DNA from: an uncultured Collinsella sp.
GTDB taxonomy: Bacteria; Actinomycetota; Coriobacteriia; Coriobacteriales; Coriobacteriaceae
Assembly: GCA_900752475.1 (NCBI GenBank)
Contig: CAADVJ010000226.1
Location: 1-9,284, forward strand
DNA: 9,284 nucleotides
Direction: 5' to 3'
The notes under the pieces were generated by a model, which saw only the letters and a program-made list of their open reading frames with translations, ran no database searches and was not told the DNA's origin. Below, piece by piece: positions 3,375 to 9,284 of this stretch. How positions within the stretch are numbered: the first letter of the stretch is position 1; every line of letters starts with the position of its first letter. A program made the position numbers and the translations under genes.

Positions 3375-5816
3375 GTGGCAGAGCGTCCGACATACAAGCT
3401 CAGGTTTCTCGATCCCAAGAAGCGCTTTCCGGCGATGCCCGAGCAGCCTGCGGGACGCTCATATGGCGTGGTCTGGAAACTCTTTGGCGAGGATCAGCAT
3501 GAATCTTGTTATGTCGTCGAGTTCGTTGGCAAAAGTCATGTGTCGCTTTTGGGCTACGTAAGCGTTTCGGGTGAGGTGTACAAGGTGGACCGCCCCGTCA
3601 GCGAGGCTCCGCTGCCCAACGATCCCGACATGGAACTGGTCCTTGACGAGTCGGATTCCAGTATTGGTGAGATTATGGTAAGGAAAGCCAACGGTGCAAT
3701 GCGCGCGTGTGCGCAAACTGCCGGCTCTCCCGAAGGCCCCATGCGCGAGCAGTCCGACCACGAGACATGGAATTCGACCCGCGCCCTTCCTTACGGTGAG
3801 TTCATGGCCTCGATGTTCTTGCGCTACGTGATATTTGCCAACTCCGAAAGCGCTATTGTGAACACGGCGGGCGTCGACGGTCTCGATGCGGACATGCAAA
3901 ACGTTGTCGACAAGATCAAGCTCGTAAAGTTGTCCGAGCCGGTCGAGGTGTTTTTGGGCTTTAACACGGCACCGCTCCCCGATGCTATCGAGACGCTGCT
4001 TTACCGCGTTGACCACGCCGAGAATCCGAGCGGTATCGAGCGCTATGCCGCCGCCCTTATGAGCGAAATTGACTTGCCCCGCCTGCGCACCATCGCTGCC
4101 AAGTCCGAGATGAGCCTGGCTCGCATTGATCGCTCAAAGATTTTCTATCTCAATTTTGATCGTAGCCTGTTGGACCAGGACGAGATTGACATGCTGCTTG
4201 CCATCGAGTGCCGTCTCAACCGCCTCTCCGGCATCCTTGAGCGCATCGGGGCTGGATTGGCCCCTGCGGCATCCTCGCCGAGCCTTGAGGGCTGCGCGCT
4301 CTTTGATTCGTGGCATATCGCCAAGACGACCAACGATGTTCCCCGACTGCTCGATACGGCCTCGAGCGATAACCCGTGGGGCAAACCGGGTACGGTGGCT
4401 TGCCAGCCGGGCGGCGAGTGGGACGTGCGCACCCGTTTTGCGCGAATCGTTGAGGCGCTCAACGTGGTCACACGGCTCGACTATACCTATCGGGCAAACG
4501 TTGCCGAGGGGATTATGCTCGTTCGGTTTGGGCGGTCTGTCGTGGATGCTATGCCGCAACGTGAATACGACGCCCAAGATGACGCCTGGCGCGAGCTGGA
4601 CGAGGACACGCGTGCGATCTGGGCCGCGGAGCACGATGCGCGCGTGGCACTCACGCTTGCGGCAGCGTGTTTTGCCGCGGGCGCCTGCATCACGCGCTGC
4701 TATGTGCAGATTGCTGCTCCCGACAGCGAGCAGGGCGAGCGCGTTGTCGCAACGTATTACTTTGGGCGCGCGGCCTATCTGGCCGATAGCGTGTCTGTCG
4801 CCAAGGATCTTGAGAGCATGGACATGGACGATATGCCGTGCAAGTGTGTGCTTGAGGCGTATGAGTCAACCGCTCCGGAGACGATTGAGCCTGCGGAGGT
4901 TCATGCTCGTCCGCGTGATGACCATCGCACGCTGCCGCCGGCGCTGCGCGATCTGCTACTTGCCGATACGGCTGACGAGTTGGAGGTCATGGAAGAGGAC
5001 GACGACCCATACGTGGCCCGTGTTGTTGAATTGCGCGAGCAGGCAAAAGTCGACCGTACAGGTGCTTTTGAAGGCTTTTCCCGTCTTGTCGAGGAGTTGG
5101 AGGCTAAGTGCGCCGTCTCCGAGCTTTTGGCGACAGGTCCGGTTCAAACGCAGTTTTGTGATAACCAGCTGGTGCGCATGGTGCTACCGGTGTTGGAAGA
5201 AGACCGCTCGGTGCGAATCCTTCGTGCGCCCGATGCGCTGTACTTTGCCCAGCACGAGATCTGCAGCTTTTACGCCGAGCAAGAGGACTTTGAACGAGCG
5301 CTGCCCGAGGTGCGCCATCTTTACGATCTGGCGCGCTCGTCCATGCAATCGCACTTTGCGCTCATCAACGTGCTTGCGCGTCTGGAGCGCTTTGACGAGA
5401 TTATCGAGGTGGCGCGCCACGGCCTACGTATTGCCAGCGATCGTTCTGCAATCGGCTACCTGTTCTATCGCTTGGCGTTTGCCTATTGGAATTGCGATCA
5501 GCTCGACCTGGCGCTGGCTTGTTACCGTCTGGTGCCGCGCGGCGAGGAGTCGGGCAGCAGCGCGCTGGAAGAAATGCAGGGCCTTATGAACGAGATGGGC
5601 GTCAGCGAGCCTCCGACGTTCGAGGAGGCGGTCGAGACCATCCGCAAGGCTGGACTTGAGCTGCCGCCAGTGTCCGCCGTGACGAATCAGCTGGCAGATG
5701 CCGCTGTGCAACTGGTCGACAACGGCTTCTTTTTCCTGGCGCGCGGTTGCATCTTCCAAATGTGGCGTACCATGGGTAACGACGAGCTCGGCTCCCTCAA
5801 CCGCTCGCTGGGGTAG
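3375..5816 (+). CDS. Large hypothetical protein with TPR-like C-terminal helices, 813 aa
   Basis: The start is GTG 3375, supported by AGGGTG (3362-3367) 7 nt upstream. The next in-frame ATG (3436) has no better site. No signal peptide is seen and no convincing membrane segment. One Ala-rich hydrophobic stretch near residues 417-445 (ARVALTLAAACFAAGACITRCY) is probably a buried helix. Residues 1-80 appear beta-rich (KLFGEDQHESCYVVEFVGKS). An acidic linker lies near 536-545 (ELEVMEEDDDPY). Residues about 625-725 carry helix pairs with TPR-like spacing, for example FERALPEVRHLYDLA and AIGYLFYRLAFAYWNCDQLDLALACYRLVP, which usually form a peptide- or protein-binding scaffold. The rest matches no family I recognise. 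It appears monocistronic. A scaffold or regulatory role is only inferred from the TPR-like part. Confidence 0.85.
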   Translation: MAERPTYKLRFLDPKKRFPAMPEQPAGRSYGVVWKLFGEDQHESCYVVEFVGKSHVSLLGYVSVSGEVYKVDRPVSEAPLPNDPDMELVLDESDSSIGEIMVRKANGAMRACAQTAGSPEGPMREQSDHETWNSTRALPYGEFMASMFLRYVIFANSESAIVNTAGVDGLDADMQNVVDKIKLVKLSEPVEVFLGFNTAPLPDAIETLLYRVDHAENPSGIERYAAALMSEIDLPRLRTIAAKSEMSLARIDRSKIFYLNFDRSLLDQDEIDMLLAIECRLNRLSGILERIGAGLAPAASSPSLEGCALFDSWHIAKTTNDVPRLLDTASSDNPWGKPGTVACQPGGEWDVRTRFARIVEALNVVTRLDYTYRANVAEGIMLVRFGRSVVDAMPQREYDAQDDAWRELDEDTRAIWAAEHDARVALTLAAACFAAGACITRCYVQIAAPDSEQGERVVATYYFGRAAYLADSVSVAKDLESMDMDDMPCKCVLEAYESTAPETIEPAEVHARPRDDHRTLPPALRDLLLADTADELEVMEEDDDPYVARVVELREQAKVDRTGAFEGFSRLVEELEAKCAVSELLATGPVQTQFCDNQLVRMVLPVLEEDRSVRILRAPDALYFAQHEICSFYAEQEDFERALPEVRHLYDLARSSMQSHFALINVLARLERFDEIIEVARHGLRIASDRSAIGYLFYRLAFAYWNCDQLDLALACYRLVPRGEESGSSALEEMQGLMNEMGVSEPPTFEEAVETIRKAGLELPPVSAVTNQLADAAVQLVDNGFFFLARGCIFQMWRTMGNDELGSLNRSLG

Positions 5817-5905
5817 GGGCGATATAGAGGGGCCGCACCGCGCTATTTGTATCGGCGCGGGCGGGAGGACCCGGCAGGATTGGTAAGGCATAAAGCCGCC
5901 GAGCC
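5817..5905. other. Intergenic spacer before the direct repeats
   Basis: No gene is seen. It can form CCGCGC-N11-GCGCGG (5838-5843 with 5855-5860), which has no T-run and so is a poor intrinsic terminator for the 813-aa gene. No convincing -35/-10 pair for the ATPase gene was found here. Confidence 0.4.
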
Positions 5906-5962
5906 TGCTAAAACTGTTAAACTCTGCTAAAGTTGCTAAACTTTGTTAAAGTTGTTAAAACT
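5906..5962. repeat. Three 19-bp direct repeats (iteron-like operator array)
   Basis: Units are TGCTAAAACTGTTAAACTC (5906-5924), TGCTAAAGTTGCTAAACTT (5925-5943) and TGTTAAAGTTGTTAAAACT (5944-5962). Each holds two TGYTAAA half-sites. Their starts at 5906, 5915, 5925, 5934, 5944 and 5953 alternate strictly by 9 and 10 bp. Overlapping inverted repeats such as AAAGTT-gcta-AACTTT (5929-5944) give each unit dyad character. The array ends 6 nt before the Shine-Dalgarno of the ATPase gene, so a protein bound here could block its transcription or translation. Confidence 0.8.
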
Positions 5963-5978
5963 AGCAGAGGAGGGCAGA

Positions 5979-7061
5979 ATGACGAAAGCTGTTAACCCCT
6001 TTAAGCCAACGGCGGGCATGAATCCGCCTGAGCTTATCGGACGGGACACTGTTTTGGATGACTTTGCCGAGGCTCTTGAGAATGGTCCTGGTGCCCCCGA
6101 TCGACTCATGCGCATCTCGGGCGTCCGAGGCACAGGTAAAACGGTGCTCCTTAATGCATTGGGTGACCTTGCACGCAAAAAAGGATTCGAGGTCGTTGAC
6201 GTTGCCTCCAATGCTGGTTTTTGCAATAGAATCCTCGAGGCTCTGCAGCGAAACGTTCGTCTTGAATCAATCTCGATTTCCCCATCGATTTTAGGGGTCA
6301 GCCTTGGCTCCATGGAGATGTCGAAGTCGGCCTCTCATCTGGGCGAGGCGATGTACGATGCTGCGAAGCGCGGTGGTCTGCTCATTACGCTCGACGAGAT
6401 CCAGGATGCCTCAACTGAGGAAATGCGCGAGCTAGGCAATGAGATGCAGCTCTTGATCCGCCAAGGAGCGAATGTCGCTTTCGCTTTCGCCGGGCTGCCG
6501 ACATCGGTAGATGGCGTGGTGGTGGATGATACGTTGACGTTCCTTCAGCGAGCCAAACATGTTGAACTTACTCGGCTTTCCGATTTTGAAGTTGGCGGAT
6601 CGTTTGAGGATACGATGAGACGAGCGGGCAAGGAGCTCGACAAAGGTGCCGCTGAGCTATTAACAAAAGCTTCGGCAGGCTATCCCTTTATGGTCCAGCT
6701 GGTCGGATATTACGCTTGGCAGGTTGCTGCGCGCAGTGGGGCGGAGAGCGTGAGCGAAGAGGCGGCTCGTAAGGGTATCCAGGCGGCTCTTGATAGCTTT
6801 AATGCTATGGTGATTGCCCCAGCGCTGCGCAGGGTGTCGGAACGGCAGTTTCAGTATCTCGCGGCGATGGCTCAATGCGAGGGCGTCGATATCGCCAACG
6901 GCGATATCGCCAAGAAGATGGGTTTGTCGGCGAACAAAGTTGGGTCATATCGCAAGCGTCTGATCGATGCGGGGTTGATTGAGCCCGCGGGCTATGGCTG
7001 TGTTTCGTTTGCAATTCCGTACATGCGCGATTATCTGTTGGAGACCGTTCGAGAGGACTAA
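5979..7061 (+). CDS. AAA+ ATPase with C-terminal winged helix (Orc/Cdc6-like architecture), 360 aa
   Basis: The start is ATG 5979, 5 nt after AGGAGG (5968-5973). An in-frame ATG at 5943 lies inside the direct repeats and only translates them. Residues about 14-30 (NPPELIGRDTVLDDFAEAL) match the box before the P-loop of this ATPase class. Walker A is GVRGTGKT (48-55) and Walker B is LLITLDEIQDA (134-143, D139 and E140). A sensor-1-like AFAFAGLP follows at 168-174, then an arginine-finger-like FLQRAKHVEL (R191). Residues about 305-345 form a winged helix (IAKKMGLSANKVGSYRKRLIDAGLI then a wing). This is the layout of Orc1/Cdc6-type and archaeal-ATPase-type NTPases, so ATP-controlled DNA binding is likely. 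The 19-bp repeats directly upstream are a natural target. No partner nuclease, toxin or replication gene adjoins. Its cellular role is unknown. Confidence 0.9.
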   Translation: MTKAVNPFKPTAGMNPPELIGRDTVLDDFAEALENGPGAPDRLMRISGVRGTGKTVLLNALGDLARKKGFEVVDVASNAGFCNRILEALQRNVRLESISISPSILGVSLGSMEMSKSASHLGEAMYDAAKRGGLLITLDEIQDASTEEMRELGNEMQLLIRQGANVAFAFAGLPTSVDGVVVDDTLTFLQRAKHVELTRLSDFEVGGSFEDTMRRAGKELDKGAAELLTKASAGYPFMVQLVGYYAWQVAARSGAESVSEEAARKGIQAALDSFNAMVIAPALRRVSERQFQYLAAMAQCEGVDIANGDIAKKMGLSANKVGSYRKRLIDAGLIEPAGYGCVSFAIPYMRDYLLETVRED

Positions 7062-7110
7062 TAAAGAATGGGCTGTCCGCGCTGTCGCTGGGGCCGTCCT
7101 TGTATCTTTG

Positions 7111-7165
7111 TCTCAACCTGTAACATCTGGAGGGGATTACGGCCTGCAGATGTTACAGGTTGAGA
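7111..7165. repeat. Perfect 19-bp inverted repeat with 17-nt spacer
   Basis: TCTCAACCTGTAACATCTG (7111-7129) and its exact reverse complement (7147-7165) flank GAGGGGATTACGGCCTG. It begins 49 nt after the ATPase stop codon. No T-run follows on the plus strand (TGATTGACT), so it is not a standard intrinsic terminator, although such a stem could still protect the mRNA 3' end. It could be a protein-binding site, a cruciform or a minimal transposable end pair. Confidence 0.9.
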
Positions 7166-7174
7166 TGATTGACT

Positions 7175-7217
7175 GAGACGTTTACTGGTAAAAGAGAGGT
7201 AAAAGAGGAAACGCCTC
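7175..7217. repeat. Imperfect hairpin with a tandem 10-bp repeat in its loop
   Basis: GAGACGTTT (7175-7183) pairs with AAACGCCTC (7209-7217) at eight of nine positions. The loop holds GGTAAAAGAG twice (7187-7196 and 7198-7207). The right arm is followed by AAAATTCC, not a T-run. It lies between the ATPase inverted repeat and the tRNA-Ser promoter. No coding frame is evident. Confidence 0.5.
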
Positions 7218-7227
7218 AAAATTCCCC

Positions 7228-7256
7228 TTGCCCAACTTCGGCTGTTTGGTTACTAT
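7228..7256 (+). promoter_or_regulatory. Promoter of tRNA-Ser
   Basis: TTGCCC (7228-7233), a 17-bp spacer, TACTAT (7251-7256), then 14 nt to the tRNA 5' end. Confidence 0.7.
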
Positions 7257-7270
7257 AGAACGGCTGTTAC

Positions 7271-7361
7271 GGAGAGCTGACCGAGAGGCCGAAGGTGCTC
7301 GCCTGCTAAGCGAGTATGCCCCAAAAGGGCATCTGGGGTTCGAATCCCCAGCTCTCCGCCA
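7271..7361 (+). tRNA. tRNA-Ser(GCT)
   Basis: A 91-nt class II tRNA: acceptor GGAGAGC/GCTCTCC, D stem ACC/GGT, anticodon stem CTCGC/GCGAG with loop CTGCTAA (anticodon GCT, reading AGC and AGU), long variable arm TGCCC-CAAAA-GGGCA as required for SerRS recognition, T stem TGGGG/CCCCA with loop TTCGAAT, discriminator G and encoded CCA. It has its own promoter and terminator and is not part of an operon. Confidence 0.98.
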
Positions 7362-7375
7362 GTATGACTTTGAAG

Positions 7376-7402
7376 AAGGGTCCCATTTGGGGCCCTTTTT
7401 TA
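7376..7402 (+). terminator. Terminator of tRNA-Ser
   Basis: AAGGGTCCC (7376-7384), ATTT loop, GGGGCCCTT (7389-7397), with a run of T at 7396-7401. Nine pairs including one G-U. Confidence 0.9.
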
Positions 7403-7537
7403 TTATCAAGAATGGCAGCTGGGGATTAGAGTCCGAAAGGGCGTGAACATTAGGCAAACACGGGGCGCTTGAAAACGGGGAGACCCAGGCGTGCTCGTGC
7501 ACCCCGGTGTGGGGTTCCGAGGGGATGGAGTAGAAAT

Positions 7538-8689
7538 ATGGTAAAGGTCGGGCTGCGTAAGCCGAATCTAAAGACATCACTCAAGGCAAGAACGACCGGC
7601 AGAGCGAAGCGCGCGGTAAAGCGGGCGATAATCCCCGGCTATGGTAAGAAGGGCATGGGGTGGATCAAAAATCCGAAGAAGGCTGCTTACAATGCCGTAT
7701 ACAGCAGAACGACCGTCGGAGTTGGGGATGTCGCTCGCGCCGTTGCTAAATCAGGCGCTCGGAGCTCGGCGTCAAGGACGTCCTCAATTACTGTTTCATC
7801 GCATGAAATTACACCTTTGGCGAAGCCTGAACAGAAATCTCTCACTCGAGAGATTACGTCGGTTGACAGGGCAAACAAGGCGCTTTTGCTATGCTTCCTT
7901 CTTGGGTGGTCGGGCGCTCATAGGGCGTATGCACGGATGTGGGGTAGCTTCTTTCTATATCTCTTTACCTTTGGCCTTTTTGGATTTGGTTGGCTGTTTG
8001 ATATTGTGACACTACTGATGAGACGCTCCGAGCTAAGGCGTCTCGGCGACAGTGATCAGACTCAACAGCAAGCGCCATGTTCCGTTGATTCTACATTCGA
8101 TCGAAATGTCGCCGACTCCGGAAATTGGGAACAGCGTGGAGATGGGGAGGCTGCGGCTCGGCTAGAGCTTCAACGTAAAAACCGTGCCTATATGGAAGAA
8201 AACGGCATCGACGTGGAGATGTTTACCGAGGAAAAGGTCGCGGCGGACGCCTTGCGAACCATTGAGTCGGTATGCCCGTGCATGCTTAGGTTTGACCGAG
8301 GCATGAGCGAAGAGGAGCCAAGCATCAGCTTTTGCTCTCCAACAAAGACGGGGAAGATGCCCAAGAATGTCGTCGAGGCCCGCATTTACCATCAGGACGT
8401 GAAGCTATTGATGGATTCCCACGGCTTCGAATTGCCGGAGTATGGTGACAGCATCAATGTCATGATTAGTTATCTAGCTGATGGGCGCATAAATAAAGTC
8501 GATATCCATGGGTTCCATAATGGCCGCTCCGTTAGTGTCTCCATTCGCAGGCGGAGCGACGATCTTGTTATGACGAGTGCGGGCACCATCGGAGAAACGG
8601 GTGCCTGGCAATCGCTGTGTCCTGGGGCAGACCCCTCAGCTGGGGATCTTTTCAGGGCCTTGACCAAGGAGGTCGAAAGGATCTACTAG
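7538..8689 (+). CDS. TM2-domain membrane protein with uncharacterised C-terminal region, 383 aa
   Basis: The start is ATG 7538, with GGAG (7527-7530) 7 nt upstream. An ATG at 7469 in the same frame would add 23 unlikely Arg-rich residues. Residues 1-50 are very basic (LKTSLKARTTGRAKRAVKRA, then GYGKKGMGWIKNPKKAAY). Residues 60-108 are a Ser/Thr-rich linker. Residues 110-161 are a TM2 domain: two hydrophobic helices around GWSGAHRAYARMWGS, ending GWLFDIVTLL. Residues 162-205 are polar. Residues 206-383 are a soluble region with a charged helix (RLELQRKNRAYMEENGIDVEMF) and later beta-rich segments, with a CPC motif at 246-248. TM2 proteins often sense or scaffold at the membrane, but their functions are mostly unknown. 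Codon use is less GC-biased than in serS, and the position just after a tRNA gene hints at acquisition. Confidence 0.85.
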   Translation: MVKVGLRKPNLKTSLKARTTGRAKRAVKRAIIPGYGKKGMGWIKNPKKAAYNAVYSRTTVGVGDVARAVAKSGARSSASRTSSITVSSHEITPLAKPEQKSLTREITSVDRANKALLLCFLLGWSGAHRAYARMWGSFFLYLFTFGLFGFGWLFDIVTLLMRRSELRRLGDSDQTQQQAPCSVDSTFDRNVADSGNWEQRGDGEAAARLELQRKNRAYMEENGIDVEMFTEEKVAADALRTIESVCPCMLRFDRGMSEEEPSISFCSPTKTGKMPKNVVEARIYHQDVKLLMDSHGFELPEYGDSINVMISYLADGRINKVDIHGFHNGRSVSVSIRRRSDDLVMTSAGTIGETGAWQSLCPGADPSAGDLFRALTKEVERIY

Positions 8690-8792
8690 CATGCCCGGTG
8701 GACCCGTTTTCAAGGTCCGAAAAGACACAGCGAAGGTAAACGGCTAGCAATGTCGCTTTGGTGATTCTGACGCATCCCGTTTAAGAGGTATT
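8690..8792. other. Intergenic spacer after the TM2 gene
   Basis: Convergent intergenic DNA. A weak GGACC-N9-GGTCC hairpin (8700-8718) without a T-run is the only structure near the TM2 gene stop codon. No gene is seen. Confidence 0.4.
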
Positions 8793-8820
8793 CAAAAAGA
8801 GGCGCCCGTTGGACGCCTCT
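8793..8820 (-). terminator. Terminator of the minus-strand carboxypeptidase gene
   Basis: AGAGGCG (8798-8804) and CGCCTCT (8814-8820) form a 7-bp stem that can extend inward through CC/GG. Read on the minus strand it is followed by TTTTTGAA (8797-8792 and beyond). It lies about 30 nt after the stop codon at 8850-8852. Confidence 0.8.
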
Positions 8821-8849
8821 CCAATCTCAAATGTAATGTTCCCCCAGCC

Positions 8850-9284
8850 CTACATCTCAGGAGCCTTGGCTACGGTCTCGCTCTCTGCCGCAAGTGGGCG
8901 GTTGTCGATGCGGCGGCCCAAGCGGTCGAGCTTCACGAGGAGCCATTCAATGGGATTCGGCCCTGTGCCTTCCTCGTCGGCAACCAGGTCCATGACGGCG
9001 ACCTTGGTGCCGCCCTGCTTGAGCGTAACGCTGCCTACCTTGTCGCCAACATGCACCGTGCCCGAAAGGTCATCGTAGCTAACTTTTTCGGTCACTTCGC
9101 CGGCGAGTGAGAACACCGTTGCCTGTGCGGCGGGGTCGGCGAGCGTGGCGTCGATCGTCTTGTCCGTCCAATCTGTCTGGCTAATGCGTGCCATAAGCGG
9201 GTTGCCGTTGGCGGTCTTTTCCTGCGTGTTGGCGATTGCGACCGTCACCTTGTGACCGTAGTACCAATTGGCAAGGGCGGCGGT
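8850..9284 (-). CDS. Probable D-alanyl-D-alanine carboxypeptidase, C-terminal part (partial)
   Basis: A minus-strand frame stays open from the window edge (9284) to TAG 8850-8852, giving 144 residues. The GTG at 9246-9248 is internal, since the frame continues upstream with NWYYGHKVTVAIANT. The visible part resembles the end of a PBP5-type D,D-carboxypeptidase, which trims the terminal D-Ala from peptidoglycan stem peptides outside the cell. The segment LMARISQTDWTDKT and the beta-rich C-terminal domain (VHVGDKVGSVTLKQGGTKVAVMDLVADEE) fit that family, followed by a short tail. The SxxK, SxN and KTG catalytic motifs would lie outside the window, so the call rests on the C-terminal domain only. 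A strong terminator follows at 8793-8820. Confidence 0.6.
   Translation of the reverse strand, partial: TAALANWYYGHKVTVAIANTQEKTANGNPLMARISQTDWTDKTIDATLADPAAQATVFSLAGEVTEKVSYDDLSGTVHVGDKVGSVTLKQGGTKVAVMDLVADEEGTGPNPIEWLLVKLDRLGRRIDNRPLAAESETVAKAPEM

Noticed and set aside
4126..5589. 487-aa plus-strand open frame inside the 813-aa gene
   Set aside because: Its composition (Arg, Ser, Trp and Cys rich) is typical of an out-of-frame translation, it has no RBS, and the enclosing frame has normal composition.
5906..5962. CRISPR array
   Set aside because: The repeats are contiguous 19-mers without spacers, and no cas gene is present.
5943..5978. Upstream ATG start for the AAA+ ATPase
   Set aside because: It lies inside the direct repeats, has no RBS, and adds only repeat-derived LKLLKL residues. 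ATG 5979 has a strong AGGAGG.
7469..7537. Upstream ATG start for the TM2 protein
   Set aside because: No RBS, and the added residues are Arg/Pro-rich noise. ATG 7538 has GGAG at suitable distance and begins a coherent basic N-terminus.
8809..9078. 89-aa plus-strand frame at the right end
   Set aside because: It is antisense to the carboxypeptidase C-terminal domain and Ser/Pro-rich, without an RBS.

Overview
The window looks like chromosomal DNA from a high-GC Gram-positive bacterium of the Coriobacteriia, most likely Collinsella or a close relative. This is inferred from codon use (strong GCC/GAG/CTG/CGC preference), a standard bacterial SerRS, strong AGGAGG-type ribosome binding sites and tRNA genes with encoded CCA. 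No database search was possible.

Layout, left to right. Positions 1-69 hold the last 22 codons of an unidentified protein. Positions 105-239 hold a 135-bp nested inverted-repeat element resembling the REP-like repeats that accompany IS200-type (RAYT) transposases. It separates the first gene from a 57-aa membrane protein gene on the minus strand (250-423). That gene is divergent from serS (535-1818), and the two seem to share a palindromic -10 region. serS ends in a strong terminator. A 125-aa orphan gene (1992-2369) follows, with a LexA-like box just upstream.

Positions 2406-3272 form a tRNA-Arg(ACG) array: three identical 77-nt genes, each with its own promoter and terminator, plus a fourth unit that keeps only the tRNA 3' end and terminator behind a cluster of GC-rich hairpins. 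A 29-bp motif carrying the reverse complement of the tRNA T-loop core recurs three times in this array.

Positions 3375-5816 encode a large orphan cytosolic protein (813 aa) with TPR-like helices near its C-terminus. Next comes a compact cassette: three 19-bp direct repeats (5906-5962), an AAA+ ATPase with a C-terminal winged helix (5979-7061), and a perfect 19-bp inverted repeat (7111-7165). This cassette is the best candidate here for an undescribed self-contained module.

A tRNA-Ser(GCT) gene (7271-7361) with promoter and terminator follows, then a TM2-domain membrane protein (7538-8689) with a long uncharacterised C-terminal part. The window ends with the C-terminal part of a minus-strand gene that looks like a D-alanyl-D-alanine carboxypeptidase (8850-9284, running off the edge), with its terminator at 8793-8820.

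Housekeeping genes (serS, tRNAs, the carboxypeptidase) are interleaved with orphan genes and repeat elements. Except for the cassette, most genes appear to be separate transcription units, and I see no multi-gene operon.
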